Below, piece by piece: positions 18,176 to 26,640 of a stretch of DNA of 33,372 nucleotides; the stretch's first letter is position 1, and each line of letters opens with the position of its first letter. The stretch is taken from positions 1-33,372 of the forward strand of contig JANQKA010000297.1 of the NCBI GenBank assembly GCA_028281405.1, read 5' to 3'. The notes beneath the pieces were generated by a model, which saw only the letters and a program-made list of their open reading frames with translations, was not told where the DNA came from and did no database searches. Both the position numbers and the translations under genes were made by a program. Source of the DNA: Hasllibacter sp. (GTDB lineage Bacteria; Pseudomonadota; Alphaproteobacteria; Rhodobacterales; Rhodobacteraceae).

Positions 18176-18832
18176 TCAGAGGGATTGGCAGGCTTTTTCG
18201 AAGTCGAGGCGGGGCAGCCGGCGGTGGACCTTCGAGGTGTCCGCGTAGCCGATGTTGATCATGAAGTTCGATTTGAGGGACGTTCCGTTGAAGAATTCCC
18301 CGTCGACCTTGGCGTTGTCGAATCCGGACATTCCACCGACATCGAGGCCCGCGGCGCGGGCCGCCAGCATCAGGTAGGCGCCCTGCAGGGTACCGTTGCG
18401 GAACGAGTGGTCCCGCGTCGCGGCTGCGTTGTCCTTGAAGATGTCGCGGGCGTTGGGGTTCGGTGGAAACAGGGTGGGGAGTTCCTCCCAGAAGTTCAGA
18501 TCGAAGGCGACGATTGCGGTCACCGGCGCGGAGCGCATCTTGGGGCGGTTGCCGGGCATGAGGCAGGGTTCCAGGCGGTCCTTGGCCTCCTTGGAGCGGA
18601 TGAACAGCACCCGCATCGGCTGCTGGTTCATCGAGGTCGGGCCCATTTTGGCGATGTCGTAGATTTCGCGCAGCTTGTCGTCGCCGACGCCGCGGTCCAG
18701 CCAGCCGTAGTGGGTGCGGGCCTGAGTGAAGAGCAGCCTTATGGTGTCGGGGTCGGCCGTCAGCGCCTCGTCCTGAAGCGCCAGGGCCGATTTCCGGGCC
18801 TCCTCGTCCGCGGCTTCGATCTTGTCGGTCAT
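18176..18832 (-). CDS. RutE-like nitroreductase (malonic semialdehyde reductase family)
   Basis: This is a 218-residue flavin (FMN) oxidoreductase of the nitroreductase fold. Matching RutE-type blocks are LFTQARTHYGWLDRGV, IAKMGPTSMNQQPMRVLFI, SAPVTAIVAFDLNFWEELP, FRNGTLQGAYLMLAARAAG and the C-terminal NFMINIGYADTSKVHRRLP. RutE itself reduces malonic semialdehyde in pyrimidine degradation. Relatives act on other semialdehydes or on nitro and quinone substrates, and no other rut gene is here. ATG at 18832 has AGAGGAA just upstream. It probably heads the aromatic-degradation operon that runs down to the dioxygenase, although two gene-poor gaps interrupt it. Confidence 0.88.
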   Translation of the reverse strand: MTDKIEAADEEARKSALALQDEALTADPDTIRLLFTQARTHYGWLDRGVGDDKLREIYDIAKMGPTSMNQQPMRVLFIRSKEAKDRLEPCLMPGNRPKMRSAPVTAIVAFDLNFWEELPTLFPPNPNARDIFKDNAAATRDHSFRNGTLQGAYLMLAARAAGLDVGGMSGFDNAKVDGEFFNGTSLKSNFMINIGYADTSKVHRRLPRLDFEKACQSL

Positions 18833-19426
18833 AGTCGTTCCTCTGTTCGCGTGCTTGTTGATTCGTTCGATTCGGCGGCGCGCTCCCCGGCCCCGCGGGG
18901 GGCGGATCTGGCGTCCGCGGCCGAAATTCCGCCATGCGAGCAATCTGTCAATCAGTTTCCCCTTTCCAACGGATGCCCGCCGGAGACCCGCGGCGGGCGG
19001 CTTCCGGCGCGTGGACAGCCGCGGTCATCGGTGTTCCGCGGGCAGCCGTCCGCGGCCCTCCGATTCCGCCGGGCGACCGAGGTCGATGTCCCGCACGAAA
19101 GTCCGCAACCCTCGCGCTCGCCGACGGCCCCGAGGCGCGGATTCCGTTGATATTTGGAATTCGTGAACATTTCCGGGGGAGTGCGGAATAACTCCGGCGC
19201 CGACACGGAGCACGCGACACCCCCGGGCGTCCGTTGTCGTCAAGGGCGACCGAGGGCGACGCGGACTTGGCGGACGATTCCGGAGTCCGCGGGTGGCGGC
19301 TTTGGAACGCGGCCTCCCGGGAATGGAATCGGAATTCCATGACGTCGGGCCGCGAACGATTGAATTTCCGAAGAGCATCGAACCACCGCTCGCGGTCTGC
19401 AAAAAAACAACGGATTCCCCGACGGT
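18833..19426. other. Gene-free spacer
   Basis: These 594 bases show no supported gene. The promoter for the RutE-like gene should lie at the left end, but no clear element stands out. At the right end, on the minus strand, a T7 run (19408-19402) follows an imperfect hairpin (AACCG...CCGTT). This could be a weak terminator for the gene at 19427. Confidence 0.4.
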
Positions 19427-20026
19427 TCAGTCTGGCCGGCCGGTATATTCCAAGCCCTCTTCGGAATCCCGCAGGCGGTCGACCCAAAATTTATCCGATA
19501 ATTCAGCTGTGAGTTCGATAATTGAAAAGATCCGGTACATTTCCCCACCGATGGAGCCAATGGCTGCGTCCGTCAATTCCGGCCAAACTTTTTCAATAAC
19601 CTTTTCGGAGCAGCCTTTGTCGAACATCACATACACGGTAATCGACGATGGCTCCTCGGTGGTGAAGCTGAAATTGGCGTCGGCCGTGACGACCCGCGCT
19701 TTGCCCCGGAGCCGTTCCTTGATGCTTCGTTCGATGATGGCGTTGCGCTCGGGCGGAACATCCGCGAGCAGGGTGACGTGCTTGACGGCACCGTCCGATT
19801 CCTTGCCGAGCGCCTTTCCGATGGGGGCCAAGGCATTGGAGCATCTCTCATACAGACCCCGTTCGTTCACGCCTTTGGCGAATCCAATCGTCAGCTCCAG
19901 TTCCCCCCGCTCGACGGTCTCATTGGGAAGAAACACATCGGCGCCCAGGATTTTGGCGGTTTTGTCGACGTCCTTCTTGAGAATCCGATTGATCGCGATT
20001 CTCTGTTTTTTGGGAAGGGGCTCCAT
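19427..20026 (-). CDS. Orphan hypothetical protein, AT-richer
   Basis: This is a 199-residue protein I do not recognise. It starts MEPLPKKQRIAINRILKKD with AAGGAG 7 nt upstream, so translation initiation looks genuine. It has no signal peptide or membrane segment. It alternates charged helices (PPERNAIIERSIKERLRGK) with beta stretches (SSITVYVMFDKG, GEMYRIFSIIELTAEL), consistent with a small alpha/beta cytoplasmic protein. The gene is AT-richer than its surroundings and flanked by gene-free DNA on both sides, which suggests a lone acquired gene. No neighbour hints at a role. Confidence 0.75.
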   Translation of the reverse strand: MEPLPKKQRIAINRILKKDVDKTAKILGADVFLPNETVERGELELTIGFAKGVNERGLYERCSNALAPIGKALGKESDGAVKHVTLLADVPPERNAIIERSIKERLRGKARVVTADANFSFTTEEPSSITVYVMFDKGCSEKVIEKVWPELTDAAIGSIGGEMYRIFSIIELTAELSDKFWVDRLRDSEEGLEYTGRPD

Positions 20027-20885
20027 CGGTGACTCCTTGTTCCGAGGGTGGTTCCGCCGGGTGCGCGGACCCGACAGGCGTGCTATGCGGACCATGCGCG
20101 CATCGTCGGTGGTTCCGCCGGGTGCGGGACCCGACACCGGGGAATTACACATCTCGGCAGGCGGGGCAAGGCCACGTTGGACGGTCGGGTGGCCCGATCC
20201 GGACAGGAAAACGCCCTGGACACATGGAATATCCGGCGCGAGTTGATCGTCACCCCGAAGCGGACACGGAGAGCGGGGTCCCGGCGATCCGGAGCGGCGG
20301 CACACTTCTTCGACGCTCTTCCGACCGGCGGGCCACCGGAAGGAGGTTTCGACCGGGCGGAGATGTTCCAACAGCGGGACGCGCGGCGGCGCCCGTCCAC
20401 GTCGAATCAGCGGGAGCGACGCCGACTGGTCGAACATGGCTATCGGACGTCGACCATCCCGTCGGGGCGAAGGCGGGAGTCCGCGGTCGCCACTTGAGGC
20501 CGAGCGGGAACCGGGGTGGGGCGGTGGGAGGTTCACTCCGTGATCCGCGGCGGTTATTTGGCGCGGGCGGCACATGGCCGTGATATCGTGAAGGCGATCG
20601 AATTGTTCCCGACAACGGAGATGGGATTGATGGCCCTCGCTTGATCGCGAACAATCTCCGCCGAACGGCGGGCGGCGGTCGAACGGGGTGCGTGGAACTC
20701 CAAGGGACAGGGGCCTCGAAAACGGGGACGCCTTCAATGCCGCGGTTCCAGGGTTCACGGCGCAGAAACCGGGCCGACCGCCTTCGCGCCGCGGGTAGTC
20801 CCCTTGTCGGGCCGGATTGGAGCCGTTCATCGTAAAGCGCCGCCGCCGCGTCCGGTGGGGTTGGCGGGATTCCCCCGGGAACGGT
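20027..20885. other. Long gene-free spacer
   Basis: About 860 bases between the orphan gene and the LysR gene show no supported coding frame on either strand. The only structure I see is a two-copy direct repeat at 20047-20136, listed separately. Apparent long frames across it are arginine- and proline-rich shadows of GC-rich DNA. Confidence 0.45.
20047..20136. repeat. Direct repeat, two copies at 61-bp spacing
   Basis: GGTGGTTCCGCCGGGTGCG followed by GACCCGACA occurs at 20047-20076 and again at 20108-20136, differing by a 2-base CG versus 1-base G step. The repeats begin about 20 bp upstream of the orphan gene start, on the side where its promoter should lie. They could be operator sites or a local duplication. 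Confidence 0.7.
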
Positions 20886-21839
20886 TCAATCGGTTCGAAA
20901 CGGAGCCCGGAGCCCGCAACCGAGCGACGCCAGGAGTTCGTCGCGCGCCGCCTCGTGGGCCGCGGCGGCCCCGCAAATCCAGTCGATGAACAAGCGCACC
21001 GCGCGGCGATTCATATGGCGCGGCGGGCAAACCAAATGGTAGGCGGGGAAATCGACCGTGCCGAGCCGCGGAACCAGCGGCTCGAGGCGGCCCGCCTTCA
21101 ACTCGTCGAACGCGAGGGTCGCCGTCTCGAGCGCGACGCCCAGGCCGTCGTCCGCCGCTTGGAGGGCCATCGAAGAGCGGTCGAATTTCAAACCGGAGTT
21201 GGAATTCACGCTCCTGAGGCCGTGCCGCCCGAGCCACCAGCGCCACGAAATCCGCGCCTTGACCGTGTGAATCAGACGGGCCGAAGCGAGTGTTTCCTCC
21301 AAGCCCGGGTTTCCAAAATCCCCGGACGACGGCGCGCGCATCGGCAGGACGCGGTCCGTCACCAGCAAACGGGTATGTGTCCCGGGCGGCGGGTCGGAAC
21401 CGTAGCGTATTTCGATATCCACCTTCTCCGCCTCGAAATCCGTCAGCTCCGGAGTCGCGTCGATGTGAAGATCCCATTCCGGATGCAGGGAGACGAAGTC
21501 GGCCACGCGCGGGGCCAGCCAACGTTGGCCGAAGCTGGCGGCGACCCGGATCACCAGGGTCCGCCCCGCCCGGTCCCGCGACACATCCCTCCGCGCGTCG
21601 CGGAGGACGGACAGGGAGCGCGTGGCCGCCTCGTACAACCGCTCGCCCTCCTCGGTTAGCACCAGGCGACGTTTGATCCGGCGGAACAACCGCACCCCCA
21701 TGTCGGCCTCGAGCGAGCGGATGCGCTGGCTGACCGCCGAAGGGGAGACCGCCAGCTCGTCCGCGGCGGTGTTGACCCGGCTTTGGCGGGCGACCGCCTC
21801 GAAGTAGACGATGCTGTTCAAATCCTGCACCTTGCGCAT
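20886..21839 (-). CDS. LysR-family regulator, GcvA-like
   Basis: This is a 317-residue transcription regulator. The N-terminal winged helix-turn-helix is at about residues 5-63, with NTAADELAVSPSAVSQRIRS as the recognition region. It is followed by VRLFRRIKRRLVLTEEG and a C-terminal ligand-binding domain resembling GcvA-type members (FGQRWLAPRVADFVSLHPEW). ATG at 21839 is chosen because GGAGG lies 5 nt upstream and the protein then starts MRKVQDLNSIVYFEAVAR, as the family does. It is divergent from the dctPQM-type TRAP operon. By the usual LysR arrangement it probably controls that operon in response to the transported substrate. Confidence 0.9.
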   Translation of the reverse strand: MRKVQDLNSIVYFEAVARQSRVNTAADELAVSPSAVSQRIRSLEADMGVRLFRRIKRRLVLTEEGERLYEAATRSLSVLRDARRDVSRDRAGRTLVIRVAASFGQRWLAPRVADFVSLHPEWDLHIDATPELTDFEAEKVDIEIRYGSDPPPGTHTRLLVTDRVLPMRAPSSGDFGNPGLEETLASARLIHTVKARISWRWWLGRHGLRSVNSNSGLKFDRSSMALQAADDGLGVALETATLAFDELKAGRLEPLVPRLGTVDFPAYHLVCPPRHMNRRAVRLFIDWICGAAAAHEAARDELLASLGCGLRAPFRTD

Positions 21840-21979
21840 TTCCGCCTCCCCGCCGCTCCGCGTCTTGTGAATTTGCGCTAAACGAAGCCTTATCACAATG
21901 CGCTTTATGGTTTGGGAAAACGCGGTTTCTATGAGATTCGGCATTATGGGCCGCAACTTTGTAACCAGGAGGAAATTCC
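21840..21979. promoter_or_regulatory. Divergent LysR / TRAP operon control region
   Basis: This 140-bp AT-richer stretch separates the divergent LysR gene and TRAP operon and must hold both promoters and the LysR sites. GCGCT occurs twice about 30 bp apart (TTGCGCTAAACG and ATGCGCTTTATG). AGGAGG at about 21968 is the Shine-Dalgarno of the first TRAP gene. I cannot assign exact operators. Confidence 0.45.
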
Positions 21980-22957
21980 ATGAATATTCGACTCCGCGCG
22001 CTCGGAATCGCCGTGGCGCTGGCCTTCGCCGCGCCCGCGTCGGCCGAGGAAATCGTCATCGGCACCAACGGCAAGCCGGGCAACCCGCGCGTCACCGCGG
22101 CGGAAATGTTCGGGGAACTGCTCGCGCAGGAATCGCGCGGCGCGCACACCGTCAAGGTCGCGCACTCGGCGACCCTGGGCGACGACCGGCAAATGCTGAA
22201 GTCGGTGCGCCTCGGCACGATGCACATCACCGTGAACTCCGATGGCCCGGTCGCCGAGATCGTGCCCGAACTCAACGCCTTCGGGCTGCCGTACCTGTTC
22301 TCCAGCCTGCCGCAGGCGTGGGAGGTGCTCGACGGCCCCATCGGCGACGGCATCGCCGCGGAACTCGAGGGCAAGGGCTACGTCGTCCTCGGGTGGTGGG
22401 ACAACGGCATCCGCAAGATCACCCACACCTCGAAGCCGATCGCCACGCCCGACGACATAAAGGGCATGAAAATCCGCACGCCGCAAAGCCAGGTGACGAT
22501 CGACGCTTTCACGGCCCTCGGCGCCAATCCGGCGCCGTTGGCGTTCTCGGAACTGCCGGCCGCGCTGCAGTCGGGAGTGTTCGAAGGGCAGGAAAATCCG
22601 CTCGCGAACATCTACTCGTCCAAATTGCACGAGCTGACCCCGTATATCGCCCTGTCGAACCACAAGTACGAGATGGCCCCGGTCCTCGCCTCCAAACGCT
22701 GGTGGGACAGGCTCCCGGAGGGGGACAGGGCGATGATCCGGAACGCCATGAACGCCGCGACCTGGTACAACCGGGGCTACTTCCTGATCGCCGACGCGGA
22801 ACTCGAGCAAAGGCTCAAGGACGAGGGCGCGAAGTTCAACGAGGTCGACACGGCCGCCTTCCAGCGGGCGACCAAGGGCGTCTACGAAAAGTGGCGGGGC
22901 GAGATCGGCGGAATCGTCGACGACATCCAGGCCGCCGCGGCGGCCGCGGCCCGCTGA
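21980..22957 (+). CDS. TRAP transporter solute-binding protein (DctP family)
   Basis: This 325-residue periplasmic protein captures an organic acid or similar small solute for the TRAP permease. It has a Sec signal peptide (residues 1-22, ending APASA before EE). The DctP-type fold shows LKSVRLGTMHITVNSDGP, the ITHTSKPIATPDDIKGMKIR hinge region and AALQSGVFEGQENPLANIY. The arginine in KGMKIRTPQS is the residue that usually grips the substrate carboxylate in this family. AGGAGG is 6 nt before ATG 21980. It is followed 8 nt later by the small membrane subunit and is probably controlled by the divergent LysR regulator. The substrate cannot be read from sequence. Confidence 0.92.
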   Translation: MNIRLRALGIAVALAFAAPASAEEIVIGTNGKPGNPRVTAAEMFGELLAQESRGAHTVKVAHSATLGDDRQMLKSVRLGTMHITVNSDGPVAEIVPELNAFGLPYLFSSLPQAWEVLDGPIGDGIAAELEGKGYVVLGWWDNGIRKITHTSKPIATPDDIKGMKIRTPQSQVTIDAFTALGANPAPLAFSELPAALQSGVFEGQENPLANIYSSKLHELTPYIALSNHKYEMAPVLASKRWWDRLPEGDRAMIRNAMNAATWYNRGYFLIADAELEQRLKDEGAKFNEVDTAAFQRATKGVYEKWRGEIGGIVDDIQAAAAAAAR

Positions 22958-22965
22958 ACACGGCG

Positions 22966-23523
22966 ATGCGCGACATCCTGATCGCGCCGAAGTCGGCGGG
23001 GCCGCTCGGCCCCGCCGTCCGCGCCGTGGAGACGGCCGTCCGCGTCGCCTGCGCCGCGATCCTGTGGCTCGCCTTCGCGGCCATGCTGATTCCGACCTTC
23101 GCCAACGCGGCGCTGCGCTACACCACGAACGCCAGCCTGACTTGGTCCGTCGAAATCGTGCTGCTCGTGTTCCCATGGTTCATAATGGCGGGGGCGGTCC
23201 TCGCGGCGCAGCACGGGCGGCATATCGGCGTGGAATTGTTCGTGGGCCTGCTGCCCGCGCGCCTCGCGCGCTGGATCGCGGTCCCGACGCAGGCGTTGAT
23301 CGCCGCGTCCGGGCTGGCGGTGGCGCATGTCTATCTGGGCTTCGGGATATACGAGGGCGGGATGGAATTCGCCGCCGGGGATGTCGCGTTCACCTCGATC
23401 GGCGTTCCGCAGTCGTGGAGCTACGCGGCGATACTCGCGGGCTACTGCGGGCTGGCGCTGACCGCGCTGACGACGCTCCACAGGCTCCTGGCGGACCCGG
23501 ACGACCCGCCGGCGGCCGGCTGA
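22966..23523 (+). CDS. TRAP transporter small membrane subunit (DctQ family)
   Basis: This 185-residue inner-membrane protein has four predicted helices (about residues 25-50, 58-80, 95-118 and 145-172). The family motif SLTWSVEIVLLVFPWFIMAG precedes GRHIGVELFVGLLP. It pairs with the large subunit downstream. ATG at 22966 lies 8 nt after the binding-protein stop, with a poor Shine-Dalgarno, so translation is likely coupled. A 35-nt gap leads to the large subunit. Confidence 0.88.
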   Translation: MRDILIAPKSAGPLGPAVRAVETAVRVACAAILWLAFAAMLIPTFANAALRYTTNASLTWSVEIVLLVFPWFIMAGAVLAAQHGRHIGVELFVGLLPARLARWIAVPTQALIAASGLAVAHVYLGFGIYEGGMEFAAGDVAFTSIGVPQSWSYAAILAGYCGLALTALTTLHRLLADPDDPPAAG

Positions 23524-23558
23524 CGGCCCGCGGCGGAACGCGGGGGACGGAGGAGATC

Positions 23559-24998
23559 ATGTCGGTGCTCGCCGCGCTCGTGTTCGTGGGGCTGCTGATT
23601 CTCGCGGTGCCGATCGCCCACGCGCTCCTGATCGCGGGCGCGGCCGCCATGGCTTCGGAGGATCCGATCTTCCTGTTCGAGGCGATCCTCAATCTATACA
23701 AGCCGACGTCCCAATTCCCGATGCTGGCGATCCCTTTCTTCATCTTGGCCGGGGATCTGATGATGTCGGGCCGGTTCGGCGCGTATCTGGTGGTGTTCTC
23801 CAAAATGCTCGTCGGTTGGATGAAGGGCGGGTTGGCGCAGGTCAGCGTCGTCGGATCGCTGTTCTTCGGCGGGGTATCCGGCTCCGCCGTGGCCGACGCG
23901 TCGGCCCTCGGCAACGCGCTGATCCCGGTGCAGAAGAAGCAGGGGTATCCGGAGGGTTTCTCCTCGGCGGTCAACTCGGCTTCCTCCACCATCTCGGTGC
24001 TGATTCCGCCATCGATTCCGCTGATCCTCTACGGGCTCGTCACGGGAACCTCGATCCCCAAACTGTTTCTGGCGGGGATCGTCCCGGGCGTCATGTTGAC
24101 CGTGATGATGTTCGTCGTCTGCTACGCGGTCGGCAGGATCCGCGATTTGCCCGCGTCTCCCGCGGAGGGAGCGAACCGAATCCGGGCGGCGGATTTTTTC
24201 GACCGACGCGACGCGGTGATGATCGCCGCCGCCACCGGGGGGCTGGCCGCGCTCTGGCTCATGGGCCTGGCGCCGGGCTGGGCGGCCCTGGGGCTCGGCG
24301 TCGCCATCGCCGCGGCTCACACGGGTTTCATCTCGAGGCGCTTCAGCTACCGCAGGGTGCCCGCCGACCTGTACAGGGCGGTTCCCGCGCTCGTCATGCC
24401 GGTTCTGGTGATCGCCCTGGCGCGCGGCGGGGTGGTGACGCCCACGGAAATCAGCGTGTTCGCGGTGGTCTACGCGCTGCTGGTCGGAACGCTGGTCTAC
24501 CGCGACCTCGCGTTCGCCACGTTCCTGCGCTGCGTTTTGACCAGCGGCATGATGACCGGGGTCATCATGCTGGTGATCATGGGTTCGAGCGTCCTGCAAT
24601 GGATTCTGTCCTTCGAGAGCGTGCCCGAAAACCTCGCGCTCTGGATGCTGGCGACGCTTCGGGAACCGTGGGTGATCATCCTCGGCATGAACCTGCTCAT
24701 GATAGCGGTCGGCACCTTCCTCGACCTCCCCGCGGCGGTGCTCCTGCTGGCTCCGATATTCATCGGGGTCGCGGCGCGGATCGGGATCGACCCGGTCCAG
24801 CTCGGGGTCATGATGGTGGTCAATCTCGCCATCGGGCTGTACACTCCTCCGGTGGGCACGACCCTGTTCGTCTCCGTGGCGATCGAGCGCGTGCCGATGG
24901 GAAGGGTGGTGGCGCAGCTGCTTCCCTTCTACGCGGTGGCGCTGATCGTGTTGGGGTTGATCAGCTTCGTGCCCGCGCTGTCGTCGCTCTTTCTTTAG
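23559..24998 (+). CDS. TRAP transporter large membrane subunit (DctM family)
   Basis: This 479-residue integral membrane protein of the DctM family forms the sodium-driven transport channel with the small subunit. It has many hydrophobic segments and motifs such as FPMLAIPFFILAGDLM, FFGGVSGSAVADASALG, IPPSIPLILYGLVTGTSI and, near the C-terminus, LAIGLYTPPVGTTLFVS. It is somewhat longer than the usual 430 or so because of a polar insert around residues 190-230 (RIRDLPASPAEGANRIRAAD). GGAGGAGATC precedes ATG 23559. No strong terminator follows; a 7-bp hairpin CCGGACC/GGTCCGG at 25220-25241 has no T-run. Confidence 0.93.
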   Translation: MSVLAALVFVGLLILAVPIAHALLIAGAAAMASEDPIFLFEAILNLYKPTSQFPMLAIPFFILAGDLMMSGRFGAYLVVFSKMLVGWMKGGLAQVSVVGSLFFGGVSGSAVADASALGNALIPVQKKQGYPEGFSSAVNSASSTISVLIPPSIPLILYGLVTGTSIPKLFLAGIVPGVMLTVMMFVVCYAVGRIRDLPASPAEGANRIRAADFFDRRDAVMIAAATGGLAALWLMGLAPGWAALGLGVAIAAAHTGFISRRFSYRRVPADLYRAVPALVMPVLVIALARGGVVTPTEISVFAVVYALLVGTLVYRDLAFATFLRCVLTSGMMTGVIMLVIMGSSVLQWILSFESVPENLALWMLATLREPWVIILGMNLLMIAVGTFLDLPAAVLLLAPIFIGVAARIGIDPVQLGVMMVVNLAIGLYTPPVGTTLFVSVAIERVPMGRVVAQLLPFYAVALIVLGLISFVPALSSLFL

Positions 24999-25837
24999 TG
25001 GGCCTTCCGGCGCCGGCGGCCACGGGTCGCGTGGTATTCGTCGAAGACGCCTTTCGCGCCCCGCACGGCGAATCCCTCCGGGCCGCGATCCCGGATGGGG
25101 CGGTCCGCGGAGAGCGGGAGGCCGCCGCCGGGTTCCCGGCGGGAATTCGCGCGGCGGCGAGCCGGGTGAATCGATCCGCTTCGTTTCCGCGCGATCGGCC
25201 CTCACCGCGCCCGCGCTTCCCGGACCGCGGCTCCGGTCCGGAGGGGTTGCGAATCGGCGGCGGATGTTGCCCGACCTAGACGATACGCGATCGCGGGAAT
25301 CCTCCGGGTCGTGAAATCAGCGTCGGTCGGGCCGCGGGAGCGGGAAGGTGGTGGAGGAGAGGCGCCCCGCATTCGACGCGGCGACCGTCCCGCGCCGTGG
25401 CGTGTCGGCTTCGCTCCGCGACGGGCGTGACCCGGCGGATCGGCTGTACCGGGACCGAGGGCGCTCAGGCACGGAATTCCGCGACGCCGATTGGATATTC
25501 CCCTATTCGCCGAAACGGATCGAGGCCGCCACGGTCGATGCGGCGGTTCCCGCGCGCATTCCAAAAGGCGGGACGCCCCGCCGGGGCCGGAGGCCTGCTT
25601 CCAGCGCCGCGGGACAATGCGACGCGGCGCGTTCCCGGCATCCGTGATTCCGAACCGCCGGTTTCCGCCGCGCGGCGGCGACTCCCCTATCCAGCGGCCA
25701 AATTGATCCACCGCAACATTCCCGTCGAATTTTCCTCCAGTCGCGCCGCGCCCGCGGAGAACCCGGGTGGGCGCGCGCGCCGTCCTCCCGGGTCCGGCAT
25801 TTACGGAAATTCCACCCGCTCCGCGCGACGCGTTCAT
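24999..25837. other. Gene-free spacer after TRAP operon
   Basis: About 840 GC-rich bases contain no supported gene. The stretch 25690-25840 vaguely resembles the tandem repeat to the right (CAAATTGATCC...GTCGAATTTTCC) and may be a decayed additional copy. Confidence 0.45.
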
Positions 25838-25848
25838 TCGCCAAAACG

Positions 25849-25879
25849 CGATTACCCGCTTACGAATCCTCCCCGTCAA
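25849..25879 (-). promoter_or_regulatory. Promoter-like element in repeat copy 1
   Basis: On the minus strand TTGACG (25879-25874) and TAATCG (25854-25849) are separated by 19 bases. It is weaker than the equivalents in copies 2-4 and lies at the same place in the repeat. Confidence 0.35.
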
Positions 25880-26075
25880 GCGTGTATGTTCGGATCGATT
25901 GCGCTTCCCTCCCGCGGCGGGATGGAACGGAATTCACCCGTGGCGAGAAGGTTTCGCGACGGGACGCGCCGCCGCCGGGCGGGAAGCGGCGGGTTCCGCG
26001 CTCAACTTTTCCCCGGCGCCCGTCCTTTCGGGACCGTCCACCGGTTTCCGCCCGAAGCGGTCTCCCGGCGCAAAT

Positions 26076-26105
26076 ATATTATCCGTCATTGAATCCATTG
26101 GTCAA
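26076..26105 (-). promoter_or_regulatory. Promoter-like element in repeat copy 2
   Basis: On the minus strand TTGACC (26105-26100) is followed after 18 bases by TAATAT (26081-26076), a near-consensus sigma70 pair. A transcript would run leftward through the spacer into copy 1. Confidence 0.55.
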
Positions 26106-26299
26106 GTGTTTTCGCATATGCCGAACGCGTTTCCCCTCCCTTGACGGACGCGAGCCGAATTATCCGCGGCGAAAAGGCATCGCGTTTGGAGGCGCCGCCC
26201 TGATCGCGGATGGCCGCGGCCGCCGCGCGCCGTTCCTCCGGCGTCCCTCTTTCCGGGGACTTTCACCCGATTGCGCTGGAATTGGCCCTTCGGGGAATA

Positions 26300-26329
26300 A
26301 GATTAACCGCTTACGAATCACTTTGTCAA
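26300..26329 (-). promoter_or_regulatory. Promoter-like element in repeat copy 3
   Basis: On the minus strand a perfect TTGACA (26329-26324) is followed after 18 bases by TAATCT (26305-26300). Position and spacing match copies 2 and 4. Confidence 0.55.
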
Positions 26330-26526
26330 GCGCTTTGGGTCAAGTCGAACGCGTTTCCTCCCTTGACCGGGGAGGTTGAATTTATCCGTGGCTGGAGGTT
26401 TGGCATCGTGGGATGCGCCTCCTTGGGAAGGATGGTCCGCGGACGCCGCGCGCGCCTTTCCCACGGAGTCGGAGATTGCGGAATCTTTCCGTTTTCTTCC
26501 GGGCGAAGACGCCCTTCGCCAAAATG

Positions 26527-26556
26527 TATTTACTTGCCATTGATCCTTCCGGTCAA
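26527..26556 (-). promoter_or_regulatory. Promoter-like element in repeat copy 4
   Basis: On the minus strand TTGACC (26556-26551) is followed after 18 bases by TAAATA (26532-26527). Just downstream the transcript would contain a small perfect hairpin, GGGCG-TCTT-CGCCC (about 26513-26500). Confidence 0.55.
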
Positions 26557-26640
26557 GAGATTTCATTCAAGTCGAATCGTTTCTCCGTCCTTTACGGGGT
26601 GCGATTCGAAAATATCCGTGGCGAGGAAGTTTCGCGTCGG

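Larger units (their letters stand above)
25838..26640. repeat. Degenerate tandem repeat array, about 225-bp period, four copies
   Basis: A conserved block of about 120 bp recurs at roughly 25838-25961, 26066-26189, 26288-26412 and 26515-26640, giving start-to-start spacings of about 228, 222 and 227. Shared landmarks in order are an AT-rich box (ATTA or TATT), GAATC or GATCC, GTCAAG, GTCGAACGCGTTTC with variants, CTCCCTTGACGG with variants, and TATCCGTGGCG with variants near the end. The roughly 100-bp spacers are GC-rich but also loosely related, so the whole 225-bp unit is probably the repeat. Identity between copies is modest. No ORF is conserved across copies, which argues for a DNA or RNA role rather than protein. 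Confidence 0.75.

Noticed and set aside
25220-25241. 7-bp hairpin CCGGACC/GGTCCGG as terminator of the TRAP operon
   Set aside because: It lies more than 220 bp after the stop codon and has no T-run.
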